Positions 15,201-25,392 of a DNA stretch of 64,000 nt are shown here, piece after piece. The notes under the pieces are model-generated. The model was not told the DNA's origin. It saw nothing but the letters and a program-made list of their open reading frames with translations, and ran no database searches. Each line of letters begins with the position of its first letter. Position 1 is the stretch's first letter. A program made the position numbers and the translations under genes. Source of the stretch: Petrolisthes cinctipes (Eukaryota; Arthropoda; Malacostraca; Decapoda; Porcellanidae). The DNA is taken from NCBI GenBank assembly GCA_033782935.1, contig JAWQEG010001234.1:442501-506500 (forward strand). The letters run 5' to 3'.

Positions 15201-16795
15201 TGTTCCTCTACTTTACTGGTATTATTAACTATACTAGGGACATCAACAACAATGGGGTTAGGTGCAACCTGGGTACCTGCAAGATCATGGCCAATCAAAA
15301 TAGATACGTTAGGCACTGGAAGAGTGTCAACAACAGCTAAAGTGACCTGTCGGGTCACAAAGGCACTTGTAAGATACACAGAACATAATGGATAACGAGC
15401 GGTTCCTGGTAATCCTGACACCAGTACCGTCTCTCCCGTATAACACTCAAAGTTAGGGACATCTTCCTTCAAAATACAGGATAGGTCTGAGCCTGTGTCA
15501 CGCAGAATAGTGACTGGGGTGGAGGAGTTTACGGTACAAGAGGCTGCCACCCGGCCACTAGAGCAAAATGGTTGGAAAGAGGGAGGAATTTTACTTGGCA
15601 AAGTTACTAAACAGGGACTCAAATCAAGCTTTTCACTCACCTGGGGTATTTGAGGCAACTCCACTTCCTCTGGCCGTACACTAGTGTGGAGAACAACACG
15701 GCCATGTGGGGAGGAAGTGTTTTTGCTGGCCAACTTCATACACTCATGGATCTGGTGACCTGGCTTCTTACAATATCTGCAATATGGAGGTGGTCTTAGT
15801 TCACGACCGACATTCTGATAAGGTAACCCAACAGCAGGCCTAACTGGTACCATTGGCCTAATAAAATGAGAGTCCCTAGTGTCTCTAAATAATGGTGGCC
15901 TAACAGGTGCCACACTCATCTGTTTAGGAGGGTAAGAGGGTAACACATGTGATTTATACTTGGGAGCGAGGTCAGGATTTATTAGAGCATAATGATCGGC
16001 TGAGGGCCCTGCTTCTGCTAAAGAATTAATTCCCCGCTCCTCAAGGTGTGACCTAATTTTAGTAGGAATGCATGACTTAACATCTTCTAAAACAAGCAAT
16101 TGCAATAAATCATCAAAATTATTAGTGACAAGCTCAGAGTCAACCCACTTACGACAAAGAATTTGCTTACGTCTAAAAAATTCAACATACGTCTCTCCCT
16201 CGGCTTTCCGACAGCTACGGAACTGCTGGCGGTAGGCCTCAGGGACTTTCTGATAAGCATGCAATATGGATCTCTTAACAACATGATAATCATTAGTAAG
16301 GGTAGAGTCAAGAGAACGAAACACATCCTGGGCCTTCCCTCTAAATGAGTTGTGGGCTAGCAATACCCACTTGTCCTCTGGCCAATCATGCAATGCAGCT
16401 GCTCTCTCAAAACTAATGAAGAATCCATCTGGATCCTCTTCTGGGAATAAAGGGACAAACTTTAGGGCATCAGACAAGCGAAATGGAGGTTCTGAGGTTG
16501 AAGACCCCTGAGATAATTGCAATCTTAATTTCTCATTGTCAGCTTGGGCTAACTGAAGTTGCAATTTTTTTAGAACAATTAAGTCAGAAGGCTTATAAAG
16601 AAATGCAACATCCTCCTCCGCAAGGATTTCGTCGTCCACCATGTGCTCTAAGACTAACTGACGCACTTCTTTCTTACTTAGACCAGCTCGTACTTCTAGT
16701 TCATAATGAGTAGCTAGTTCCAACCACTGGACCTTAGTCAGGCCAGTTAGACTCTCCACCTCAGGGTTAGCTACAAAATCAGCTAAGACAAACAT
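12242..16795 (-). CDS. Gag-pol polyprotein (gag, protease, integrase, RT, RNase H)
   Basis: One uninterrupted frame of 1,517 codons from the ATG at 16,795 (reading MFVLADFVANPE) to a stop at 12,242. A gag-like region is followed by a CCHC knuckle (C339, C342, H347, C352), the aspartic protease motif DTGS (about 433-436), a zinc-binding integrase N-terminus (H674.., C701, C704), the integrase DDE triad (about D738, D797, E833), a GPY/F-like tail, the RT with YLDD (about 1,251-1,254) and RNase H (D1400.. YTDHNP near 1,468). Integrase before RT is the opposite of standard gypsy. No frameshift separates gag and pol. A TTG four codons upstream is in frame, but the ATG is the better start. Confidence 0.93.
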   Translation of the reverse strand: MFVLADFVANPEVESLTGLTKVQWLELATHYELEVRAGLSKKEVRQLVLEHMVDDEILAEEDVAFLYKPSDLIVLKKLQLQLAQADNEKLRLQLSQGSSTSEPPFRLSDALKFVPLFPEEDPDGFFISFERAAALHDWPEDKWVLLAHNSFRGKAQDVFRSLDSTLTNDYHVVKRSILHAYQKVPEAYRQQFRSCRKAEGETYVEFFRRKQILCRKWVDSELVTNNFDDLLQLLVLEDVKSCIPTKIRSHLEERGINSLAEAGPSADHYALINPDLAPKYKSHVLPSYPPKQMSVAPVRPPLFRDTRDSHFIRPMVPVRPAVGLPYQNVGRELRPPPYCRYCKKPGHQIHECMKLASKNTSSPHGRVVLHTSVRPEEVELPQIPQVSEKLDLSPCLVTLPSKIPPSFQPFCSSGRVAASCTVNSSTPVTILRDTGSDLSCILKEDVPNFECYTGETVLVSGLPGTARYPLCSVYLTSAFVTRQVTLAVVDTLPVPNVSILIGHDLAGTQVAPNPIVVDVPSIVNNTSKVEEQYPNLFPNCAVTRSQSKGLAEAPSEEPNDPTDDLFLGELFNDDIHVPLPTETHSNALPITREALIQQQSCDPELQKFFNNLTEEGEVHNFSNCFYLNSNVLMRKFRPLHVPASHTWETVHQIIIPKPLRASILSIAHDGVGGHLGVRKTYQKILSHFYWPKLRKDVASYCGTCHICQLSNKSGPGVKLAPLCPIPVMDEPFSKIIIDCVGPLPKSKRGNQYLLTIMDSATRYPEAIPLRSINSKNIVRALIKFFTQVGLPTIVQSDQGSNFTSRLFKEVVNTLGISHYMSTAFHPQSQGVVERFHHTLKTMIKAFCMESGKDWDEGIDLLLFSVRDSVQESLGFSPFQLIYGHQVRGPLKVLKECWLREDNCVPVATYVTDFQTTLRTALKVAHSHLGQAQERMKLNYDKRHKVQIRTFKTGDSVLALLPLPNHPLQSKFYGPYTVLERAGDLNYVIATPDRRKKIRKVHINLLKLYNPRETLPHDVAPVTLISAQLSDKTQDDESSPFIGTKLANSQILADLSHKVMHLPPPQAGDITSLLQEFQDVCGDVPQLCPLLQHDVDVQGARPIRQTPYRLGPEKREFLQEEVERLRKQGLIRPSLSPWSSPVVLVPKPGGTFRMCVDYRRVNAVTVPDSYPLPRMDDIMDDLGSARFISKLDLLQGYYQVPLTERAQPISAFATPTGLWEFVVLPFGMRNAPGTFQRLMNHLTAELTGVRVYLDDLVVWSDSWEDHIERLRKLFQVLQGACLTVNLSKSEFGHAHVTFLGHVVGQGQLAPVSAKVEAIIQYPRPTSKKEVMRFLGMAGYYRRFCCNFAQVSSPLTDLLSTKRTFQWTDDCQKAFLSLKVLLSSAPVLRTPDQNKPFYIHVDASDVGVGAVLLQKMNDEVLHPLCYYSQKLKSHQKAYATIEKEALGIVLATETFGVFLSGSPHVITVYTDHNPLVFLERVKFKNARVLRWALALQPYNLSVQHIRGKENTLADALSRV

Positions 16796-17250
16796 GGTTA
16801 GCAGCAAGAAGGGGACTACAACCCGAAAATAAGCTAGCTAATAAAAGTAAATAGAGGGATAAAATATGGTAATTACTTATAGGGAAAGAATATTTACTGT
16901 ATATAAATAACCTCAAGTTATGAAATGTGAAATTAACACCACGTGTGTACAAAAATTCTCTCTCCAGATCCACAACAACAATGGAAAATTAGACTAAAAT
17001 ACATACATAGCACTCTCAGTGAATAAAGTGAAGGAAATATGAAAAAATGCGCAACGAGGTATATTCACACTCAGGCTAACATCAAAAATGAATTTCACAA
17101 CACAAAAATAAAAATCAAGTGCTCAATTGCCAACAAAACACAACAAATACTCAAAGTTGAAGGAATGGCTTCAAAACGGCACTGATTAACTGAAAAAAAA
17201 AATGAGAGGCTAGTACATTACTTAATTATGGGCAAATAAACATTCACAAT

Positions 17251-17270
17251 CAATCCCGGTCAGGCCCCCA
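17251..17270 (-). other. Primer binding site candidate
   Basis: Two bases inside the 5' LTR end, the minus strand reads TGGGGGCCTGACCGGGATTG. The plus strand therefore ends in CCA like a tRNA 3' end (..CCCGGTCAGGCCCCCA). I could not assign the tRNA. Confidence 0.7.
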
Positions 17271-17272
17271 TT

Positions 17273-17979
17273 TATCACTTTACAACCCTGGCTAACCCTT
17301 GCCCTGGGCTACTACCCTCAATAACACAGGGAAGCAGTGACGAAGTCTAATTTAGAACACTCAATAACCCAGTGAGCAGCCATAAATATGAGGGAATGGT
17401 GGGCATGAGGTAAAAACGTTAAGGGGGTAGTCTGGAGAGGAATATTAATAAACAATTAACTACATTTACACACAGTATTTACATATTTAATGTACACAGG
17501 AAAAAAGGGATACAGCACAAATATGAATATCCTACCATAGTCGAGATTGACTATGCCTAACAAAGGACAAACCTTAATGCACCACGAGGGAGCATTTCAC
17601 ACGGGACACAACAAGGAGGAGAGCTGAGGGGGAGATGTTGTCTTAACCAGTGGCGGGAACAGAGAGAGACCTAGAGCAAGCCAGGCCGCCTCTCGGACGG
17701 CAGCGAAAAGGGGTTATTCAACCTAGCCTGGGGGAAAACTATCTAACAATAACAATATGAATATTTGATGATGAATAATATGAGTTTATACATTACTAGC
17801 AGAGAATTACTATATTAAATGAATAACAACATAAATACTATTAGTGGGGAATGTATTTACAGTTAATTATATGCACCTATCGTGCGCCCGCCAGGGAAGG
17901 TATAAAATATAGCCAAACACAACTACAGTGTTACCAAAAAACATGGTCCAGCGTTACCAATTGGGCTGGATTCATGACA
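17273..17979 (-). repeat. 5' LTR of the GMR1-like element
   Basis: 707 bp, upstream of the ORF in coding direction and presumably carrying the promoter. It starts TGTCATG on the minus strand at 17,979. No TATA box was assigned with confidence. Confidence 0.9.
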
Positions 17980-18357
17980 CAACCATTAAAGAAAATCGAG
18001 GAAATAGGATATTGATGCTGATGTTATCAGGATGAATCTGGTGTTTTTGTTGTAAAACAGAGGAAAATATTGGTGTTAACCTTATTGTAATAAAAGTTTT
18101 TTCTCAAATTTATGAACTGAAGTGAACAAAGAATATTCAGATACCGATATGTATCCTACTGACTCTAGGTGCGAAATTAATTTTAATCTAAAATATAATT
18201 TGATGGAAAAAGGCTAAAAGAATGAAGGTATGTACGTGTAGAATAAGTAAAAGAAAAGATTGAGAGAGGGCAGGCATGTGTGGTAGGAAAGTGGAGATGT
18301 ACCTTATTTAAAGATATGTTAGAGGAAGAAATGTAACACTTTCTTTTTACTTTTCAG

Positions 18358-19300
18358 TTGCAAGGCCTACAACACAGCTCAACTGGTTGTATTTATGACA
18401 GAAATTTTTGACCAGTACATGAGGCAACGCTTAATTGATGTTGCTCTGTGTAGAAGAAAAGTTAAGCCTATGAACACTGGGAAGGTACCCTTGTTAAATG
18501 TGTCTGCCCTTGGTAACAATACGTTTCTGGTAAAAAGTTCGTCTCTGCCAGATGTTGAGCATACAGTAGACCTCACAATTGGCATATGCACTTGTACTGT
18601 AGGTGATACTGGTGCTGTATGTAAACACCAAAGTGCATGTGCAGAGTACAGTATGACTGTGATGCCTCAGCAGTTTTATGCTACAAGTGAAAATCGGCAT
18701 AAACTTGCAGTATTAGCTGTAGGTATAGAGCATGCTCCTGAAAAGAGTTTCTTTCTCAGCTTAACTGAAACTGTTCAAACTGGAAATGAGAGACTTTCTT
18801 TGCGCCAGAAAGATACGCTTCCTGATCCAAAAGATATGGATTGTGAAGACTTTAATGAGATTATTCCTGATAAAATTGTGGTTCAAAACTGTGAGAGTAC
18901 TAGCTGTCCTTCACCATTAGAAAAAGTTAATGAAATGACAGATGATGATGATGTGTTGGGAAATACACTCAATCAAGTAATAAGGAAATTTAAAAACCAG
19001 GACACACCAATAAAGCAAGCATTAGCAATAATAAATTCAATAAAAACCACAAATCAGCTCAACAGTTTTTTACATAATTTTAGCACAGACAAGAAGAGAG
19101 GTGGTGCTGGCCGAGGTAAAATTCCTTGTCAGCCAACATCAATTGCTAGAAGGAATCCTGGTAGACCAAGAGGTGCAGCCCCGCTTGGAAAAGGACGCAA
19201 GCCAGGAATAATCAAGACTACAGAAAAGAGGGAACACAATCTTGCCCTTAATATTAGTAATAATGTGGCCAATGGTAAATCTCATGGCAAGGGTCATTAA
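18358..19300 (+). CDS. MULE transposase-like C-terminal exon with SWIM finger
   Basis: An acceptor (CTTTTCAG) precedes an open frame of about 313 residues to a stop at 19,300. The start of the exon reads CKAYNTAQLVVF, a segment that follows the DDE core in MULE proteins of this type. A SWIM zinc finger of the form CxC-x8-CxH is present (CTCTVGDTGAVCKHQ), followed by a basic, Gly/Arg-rich tail (RGGAGRGKIP.., NPGRPRGAAPLGKGRKPG). It is intact here, although the catalytic core between this exon and 11,241 is missing. Confidence 0.65.
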
Positions 19301-19420
19301 CCCATTATATCTCAAATTTTGTTGGTAAAAAATGTAATTGTGTAGAAGAGTTCAACTTAGTTTTTTACAACTTTTTTGTTTTTTGTTTTCTTTTTCATGC
19401 CTATTTTTACTTAATTCATT

Positions 19421-19531
19421 TGTGACCATAATACTAAGAGGAAACCAGTCGAACCCACCTGATCTTATCTAACCTAGGTCTAGGTTAGGTTAGGTTGGTT
19501 CGACTGGTTTCCGCTCAATATTATGGTCACT
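19421..19531. mobile_element. Hairpin MITE with AGGTT core
   Basis: GTGACCATAATACTAAGAGG at the left is mirrored by a TATTATGGTCAC end on the right. The loop region carries CTAACCTAGGTCTAGGTTAGG. The whole is about 110 bp with no coding content. It lies downstream of the MULE stop codon. Confidence 0.7.
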
Positions 19532-20518
19532 AATGGATAGAACAAGTAAAAACAGGCAGGAAAAAGTAAGAAATATGTTGTACAAAACTAGGTGGAACTC
19601 TTGTACACAGTTACCATAGTTTTAATATTATTAACCATTGTTTTGTTGTTATATTGATTAATTTATAGAGATAACAATATTTTATCAGGTGTTGTAAATT
19701 AATTGGTGTTGTTCAAGTTAGTGGGACATGCAGAGGGCTGCTAACTTGTTTGTGATTTTGTATATCATCTTTTGATTGTGTATCTGTCTTGGTGTTGCCA
19801 ATGGGTCTAGTTCTGTGTCTTGTTTGAGCAAAGTGACTGGTATTTGTAATCTGTAATTAAGACTACAGATGCCATTAAGTAAATTATCTGTAATTGATGG
19901 TATCTGTTTTATAAGCAATAATTTTGATGTCTGTGTTACACCTGTTGAGGTTCCTGCGCAAGAACCCCAGGATTGTTGGAAGTGCAATACACTCTTCTAA
20001 CTGAATGCTAGTTTTCTTTACATCTATTCAAATTAGTATTATAATTGAATTACCTGTATCATTTCTTATAGTATATATTACATTAATTAAGAGAATACAG
20101 TATGATTTGTATCTTAATAAATAACCACCGAGAACTGAGAAATTTGTCTCTATTTACAGCATATAGTGGGTATTAGAACTGTCACAAAGTGATAAAGATC
20201 ATCAGCATACCAAGTCGCTGTCATACCTCAATTTTACAAGGAAGAATACTCTGTATTTTGGTTTAACGTGGCTTTCGTATATACAGTACAAGTATATCTT
20301 GCGAAGTTTTCAGTGATGTGAATAAAAAACATGAAGCTATTAGGAATAATTAATGGCTTGACGTCGTAGAGCAAAGCAAAACTACAATGCCAATAGGTTT
20401 ATAGGTAAACGAGCGAGTTACTAATAACTTCCTATTTTCATTTCGGTTCAATTGGCCATTGTTTCAGTAAAAGTCAAATCTCATACCAACTATGTAAGCC
20501 AATTGTAATTGTGCACTT
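19532..20518. other. MULE 3' non-coding region
   Basis: About 990 bp between the hairpin MITE and the right TIR. I see no long ORF with family resemblance, no RNA gene and no tandem array. A polyadenylation signal for the MULE gene could lie here but was not assigned. Confidence 0.4.
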
Positions 20519-20887
20519 CTATAAATAATGCCGTTTATTATGAATATAAATAAGCATACGATAACTTCCTCATAAGTAAAGTAGCACTGTTTTCGGCGAA
20601 ATACATTACTGCCGAAATGTACAAGGATGATGTTTATCGTTGGTCAGTGTTACCAATGCAAAAAACATTGAAAATGTGATTTATATTACTGTCATGTTTC
20701 CTTATTTCATCATTAACACTCGTTTTAAAACATAAAATCACTGTAATGGAATAAAACTAAATGCTTCTTATTGCAATAAACAATGAAAATTTATATGAAT
20801 ATTACCTTTGTTGTCCAACCTTAAGTTTTCACATTCTGGTAATATTTGTGCCATGGAAAAGGTGGGCTGTGATTGGCTGTAATATCC
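20519..20887 (-). repeat. MULE right terminal inverted repeat
   Basis: Partner of 7,563-7,931, ending GGCTGTAATATCC. The outer flank passes at once into CGCCTCGACCTGCCCCGCC satellite. Confidence 0.9.
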
Positions 20888-21179
20888 CGCCTCGACCTGC
20901 CCCGCCCCGCCCCGTTATCACCCCCGCCCCGCCCTGCTCTGCCCTGTTATCACCCAGCCCATCCCTGCCCCGCCTCGCCCTGACCCGCCCCACCATGTCC
21001 CAAAAAGGAGGTATTGGGGGAATAAGGGGTGTATGGGTAGGGGAGGAAGGAGGAAGGGGGAAGTATAGGGGGTGTATGGGGTTTTTATTTTTTTTATACA
21101 TATTTTCTAATTAAGAATTTGTAAGCTATTATTACACTGGAGTATAATTCATTAAGATACAGAACTATATAGGGATATA
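20888..21179. repeat. CCCCGCC satellite and G-rich spacer
   Basis: About 110 bp of CCCCGCCCCGTTATCACC-like repeats in the same orientation as on the left of the MULE, then a G-rich stretch (ggaggtattgggggaataa) and an AT-rich stretch. No gene. Confidence 0.7.
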
Positions 21180-21450
21180 GAGAGAGAGAGAGAGGAGGAA
21201 GAAGGAGAGAGAGAGAAGGAAGAAGGAGATAGAGAGAGAGAGGGAAGGAGGGAGAGAGAGGAAGAAGGAGAGAGAGAGAGAGGAGGAAGAAGGAGAGAGA
21301 GAGAGAGAGTAAAGGGAGGGAGAGAGAGAGGGAAGAAGGAATGAGAGAGAGCGGAAATGGAGGGAGAGAGAGAGGAAGGAGGAGAGGGAGAAAGAGGAAG
21401 AAGGAGAGGGAGAAAGAGGGAGAAGGAGAGAGAGAGAGAGAGATTAAAGG

Positions 21451-21542
<92 letters not shown>

Positions 21543-21655
21543 GAAGGAAGAAGGAAGGAGATAGAGAGAGAGGGGGGAAGCAGGAAGAAGGAATAAAAGA
21601 GCGAGGAAAGGGAGGGAGAGAGAAGGAAGGAGATAGAGAGGGAGAAGGAAGAAGG

Positions 21656-21704
<49 letters not shown>

Positions 21705-21958
21705 GAGAGGAAAGGGAGGGAGAGAAGGAAGAAGGAGAGGGAGAAAGAGAAAGGAGAGAGAGGAAAGGAGAGAGAGACAAAGAAAGAAGAAGGAATGAGA
21801 GAGAGAGGAAAGGGAGGGAGAGAGAGAGAGAGGAAAGGGAGGGAGAGAGAGAGAGGAAAGGGAGGGAGAGAGAGAGAGGAAAGGGAGGGAGAGAGAAGGA
21901 AGGAGGAGAGAGAAAAGGAAGAAGAAAGGAGATAGAGAGAGAGAGAGAGGAAAGGGAG
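21180..21958. repeat. GA-rich compound microsatellite
   Basis: About 780 bp of (GA)n mixed with GGAAGAAGGA and GGAAAGGGAGGGAGAGA units. It is a long homopurine:homopyrimidine tract able to form triplex (H-DNA). The Ser/Leu and Arg/Glu frames across it are repeat artefacts. Confidence 0.95.
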
Positions 21959-22134
21959 GTTGCACAGTCGTATTCGTATGTGAGCTTCCTAACCAACCAC
22001 ACTTGTATGACTTCATTTTTTTCCAAAAGCTGAGTATCCACATTTACAAAATCTACTAAAACGGGACATAATAACAGTTCAAATGAGGAGGAAGGAGATG
22101 CATACACAACAGCTCCTGTACTATCTGTACTATT

Positions 22135-22138
<4 letters not shown>
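21959..22138 (-). pseudogene. Exon-like segment captured between microsatellites
   Basis: On the minus strand this segment reads VDFVNVDTQLLEKNEVIQVW.. and then ..LVRKLTYEYDCA. It closely resembles the plus-strand segment at 55,868-55,960 (LIDFVNVDTQLLENNEALQV..). It is embedded between a GA tract and a CT tract, so it was carried here rather than being part of a local gene. I do not recognise the protein family. Confidence 0.65.

Positions 22139-22189
<51 letters not shown>
22139..22189. repeat. (CT)n microsatellite
   Basis: About 50 bp of pure CT, inverted in polarity relative to the upstream GA tract, bracketing the captured segment. Confidence 0.95.
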
Positions 22190-22193
<4 letters not shown>

Positions 22194-22494
22194 TAACAGT
22201 TCAAATTAAGCGCTTATTGTAACTCACTCTGATTGGCCCACCTCAAAAAATCAATACTCAAGATTATCGCTGATTGGCTATAACCAAATGATCATTATTA
22301 TAGTGTTAATATTAGCTCATTACGAGTCTTACATGTGTTATATGGTTTGTATAACTATAACCTTATAGTACAAGAACAAACCCAAATCTCATATATTACA
22401 CACTCGTATATGTCTCGTTTCATTATAATTTGGATGACAAGTGGACCTCAAATTTTTGGAAATTTTAATTAGGTCCATCTTTTTCCTATTCTCC
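22190..22494. other. Unique AT-rich spacer
   Basis: Non-repetitive, no coding or RNA gene seen. It begins with a short duplicate of TAATAACAGTTCAAAT, which is also present in the captured segment near 22,068. Confidence 0.5.
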
Positions 22495-22705
22495 TTCGCT
22501 GGGAAAATGGGAAGGGTTGGAGAAAGAATGGGAAGGGTTGGAAAAAGAATGGGAAGGATAGAAGGTAGAATGGGAAGGGTTGGAAAAACAATGGGAAGGG
22601 TTGGAGAAAAAATGGGAAGGATTGGAGAAAGAATGGGAAGGATTGAAAAAAGAATGGGAAGGTTAGAAGAAGAAAGGGAAGGGTGGTAGAAGAAAGGGAA
22701 GGAAT
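22495..22705. repeat. GGGAAGGGTTGGAGAAAGAAT minisatellite
   Basis: About nine imperfect ~24-bp units. It encodes a spurious Gly/Arg/Met repeat peptide. Confidence 0.9.
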
Positions 22706-22800
22706 GAGAAATTTAACAGCTGACTTACTGTAAATACTTTTTTTTTATGAAATACGATAACCCAAACCATCACACTGATAAATCAGAAGTTACTTTATGT

Positions 22801-23215
22801 TAAGGGGGTGCGGGAATAGGGGGACAGGCTTGGGGGGGTGGGGGTTACAGGGTAGCAGGAGTAGGGGACAGGCTTGGGGGGGGGGGGAGGTTATGGGGGT
22901 GCGGGAATAGGGGACAGGCTTGGGGGGGGGGGTGCGGGAGTAGGGGGACATGCTTGGGGGGATTTAGGGGGGTGCGGAAATAAAGGGATAGGCTTGGGGG
23001 GGTGGGGGGTTAGGGGGTGCTGGAGTAGGGAGACAGGCTTTGGAGGGGTTAGGGGAGGTGCGGGAATAGAAGGACAGGCTTGGGGGGGTTTTGGGGGGTG
23101 CGGGAGTAGGGAGACAGGCTTGGGGGGGTTAGGGGGGTGCGGGAGTAGGGGACAGGCTTAGGAGGGGTGAGGGAATAAGGTAACAGGCTTGGGGTGGGTA
23201 GAAATCCTGTCCCCT
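22801..23215. mobile_element. G-rich foldback relative, mostly G half
   Basis: Expanded array of GGGGGTGCGGGAATAGGGGA/CAGGCTTGGGG units in one orientation, closing with the conserved GGGTGGGTAGAAATCCTG core and only a short C-rich half. It appears to be a rearranged member of the TTAA-flanked family. Confidence 0.65.
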
Positions 23216-23219
23216 ATTC

Positions 23220-25392
23220 CTGCATTAAAAGTATTAAAAAAAAATAGTATATAAAAACAAATTTTTTTTAAGTAATATTTTTTTTAAGTATTATTTTTTT
23301 AAGTATAAAAAAATAAAGTATTAAAAAAATATATATATATTATTTTAACTATTTTTTTTAAGTATTCAATTTTTTTAAGTATTAAAAAAAATATATTTTT
23401 TTAAGTATTAAAAAATGAAAATAAATGCTTAAAAAGATAATATTTAAAATAAACAAATAATAATAACAATACTTAAAAAAAATCTTTTTTATATACATAA
23501 AAAATTAATACTTAAAAAAAAAATTAATACTAAAAAAATTATTACATAAAAAAAATACTTAAAAAAATTAATACTTACAAAAAATAATACTTAAAAAAAA
23601 TTGAATACTTGAAAAAAAAAATAATACTTAAAAGCAAAAAAAATTAATACTTAAAAAAAAACTAATACTAAAAAAAATTATTACTTAAAATAAAATGATA
23701 CAAAAAAAATGAAATAATTCTTGAAAAAAAAATTAATACTTAAAAATAAAATTCTAAAAACAATATTAATACTTAAAAAAAATTGATACTTAAAAAAATT
23801 TAGTACATAAAAAAAATTAATACTTAAAAAAAATTAATACTAAAATAAATTAATACTAAAAAAATTAAAATAATAATACTTAAAAAAATTAATACTTAAA
23901 AAAATATTTACTACCTAAAAAAACTAATACTTTCAAAAAAATTAATACTTAAAAAAATAAATAAATACTAAAAAAATTATACTTAAAAAAAAATAATATT
24001 AAAAAAAATAATACTTGAAAAAAAAAATTATACTTAAAAAAAAAAAAATAATACTTAAAAAATATAATAATAATACTTTCCGAAAATACTTGATAAAATA
24101 TAATACATAAGAAAATAATACTTGAAAAAAATTAATACTTAAAAAAAATTTAATTCTTAAAAAAAATAATAATTTTTTTTAATAATTAAAAAAAATAATA
24201 CTTTAAAACATAATACTTAAAAAAATATATTAACCCTTAGAAAAAAAAAATTAATACATAAAAAAATTAATACTTGAAAAAAAATAATACTTAAAAAAAT
24301 TAATACTTAAAAAAAATTTATACTTAAAAAAATTAATACTTAAAACAATTAATACTTAAAAAAAATTAATACTTAAAAAAGTTAATACGTAAAACAAATT
24401 AATATTAAAAAAAAAAAAAAAAATAATACTTAAAAAAATTAATACTTAAAAAAATTTAATACTTGAAAAAAAAATAATACCTAAAAAAAAAATAATACTT
24501 AAAAAAAAATAATACTTAAATAAAAACTAATACTAAAAAATAATACTTAAAAAAATAATACTAAAAAATAAGAAATAATTCTTGAAAAAAAATTAATAGT
24601 TAAAAAAAATTAATACTTAAACAAATTTAGTACTTAAAAAAAATACTTAAAAAAATTAATACTAAAAAAAAATAATAAAATAATACCTAAGAAAATTAAT
24701 ACTTAAAAAATATTTAATACCTAAAAAAAAAATACTTGAAAAAAAATAATACTTAAAAAAAAAAATACTAGAAAAATTATACTTAAAAAAAAATAACATT
24801 TAAAAAGAATTAATACCTAAAAAGAAAATTTATACTTAAAAAAAAGAAAAAAAATAATACTTAAAAAATAAAATAATAATACTTTCCGAAAATACTTAAT
24901 AAAATATAATACATAAGAAAATAATACTTGAAAAAAATTAATACTTAAAAAAAATTTAATTCTTAAAAAAAAATAATAATTTTTTTTTAATAATTAAAAA
25001 AAATAATACTTTAAAACATAATACTTAAAAAAAATATATTAACACTTAGAAAACAAAATTAATACATAAAAAAATTAATACTTGAAAAAAAAATAATACT
25101 TAAAAAAATTAATACTTAAAAAAATTTATACTTAAAAAAATTAATACTTAAAAAAATTAATACTTAAAAAAAATTAATACTTAAAAAAATTAATACGTAA
25201 AACAAATTAATAATAAAAAAAAAAAAAAAATAATACTTAAAAAAATTAATACTTAAAAAAATTTAATACTTGAAAAAAAAATAATACTTAAAAAAAAATT
25301 AATACTTAAAAAAAATTAATACTTAAAAAAATTAATACTTAAAAAAAATTAATACTTAAAAAAAAAATTAATACTTAAAAAAAAAAAAAAAC
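23220..25392. repeat. AT-rich minisatellite, third array (mirror of the first)
   Basis: Short T-phase to about 23,405, then about 2 kb of TTAATACTTAAAAAAA units. Internal near-identical blocks recur about 830 bp apart (24,060.. and 24,880.., both with ATAATAATACTTTCCGAAAA), showing a higher-order duplication. Confidence 0.9.

Larger units (their letters stand above)
11337..17979 (-). mobile_element. GMR1-like Ty3/gypsy LTR retrotransposon, apparently complete
   Basis: Two 707-bp LTRs (11,337-12,043 and 17,273-17,979) flank a single long ORF on the minus strand. On the coding strand the LTR begins TGTCATGGATCC and ends AAAGTGATA. I found one difference between the LTRs (12,036 C versus 17,972 T), which points to a very recent insertion. 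A purine tract, a primer-binding-like site and a CAAC target duplication are in place. The ORF places integrase before reverse transcriptase, the copia-like order seen in the GMR1 group of Ty3/gypsy. Confidence 0.92.
7563..20887 (+). mobile_element. MULE-type DNA transposon with 369-bp TIRs and nested insertions
   Basis: Terminal inverted repeats at 7,563-7,931 and 20,519-20,887 begin GGATATTACAGCCAATCAC and appear to differ at only one base over 369 bp. Exons of a MULE-family protein (HNH-type zinc-binding N-terminus, SWIM finger) lie inside. The left TIR flank and the right flank show no convincing 8-11 bp target duplication; both sides lie near CCCCGCC satellite. Inside are a large foldback MITE (8,741-9,483), a smaller palindrome, a complete LTR retrotransposon (11,337-17,979) and a hairpin MITE (19,421-19,531). 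The central DDE catalytic region expected between the two coding blocks was not found. Confidence 0.75.

Noticed and set aside
17251..17270. Assignment of the primer tRNA
   Set aside because: The CCA-ending sequence is clear, but I could not match it to a specific tRNA without a search.
7554..20896. Nine-base target duplication for the MULE
   Set aside because: Flanks GTAAGGGAG-like (left) and CGCCTCGAC (right) do not match.
21094..22191. Long Ser/Leu-rich and Arg/Glu-rich frames on both strands
   Set aside because: They translate GA/CT microsatellite; only the 180-bp segment between 21,959 and 22,138 has non-repeat content.
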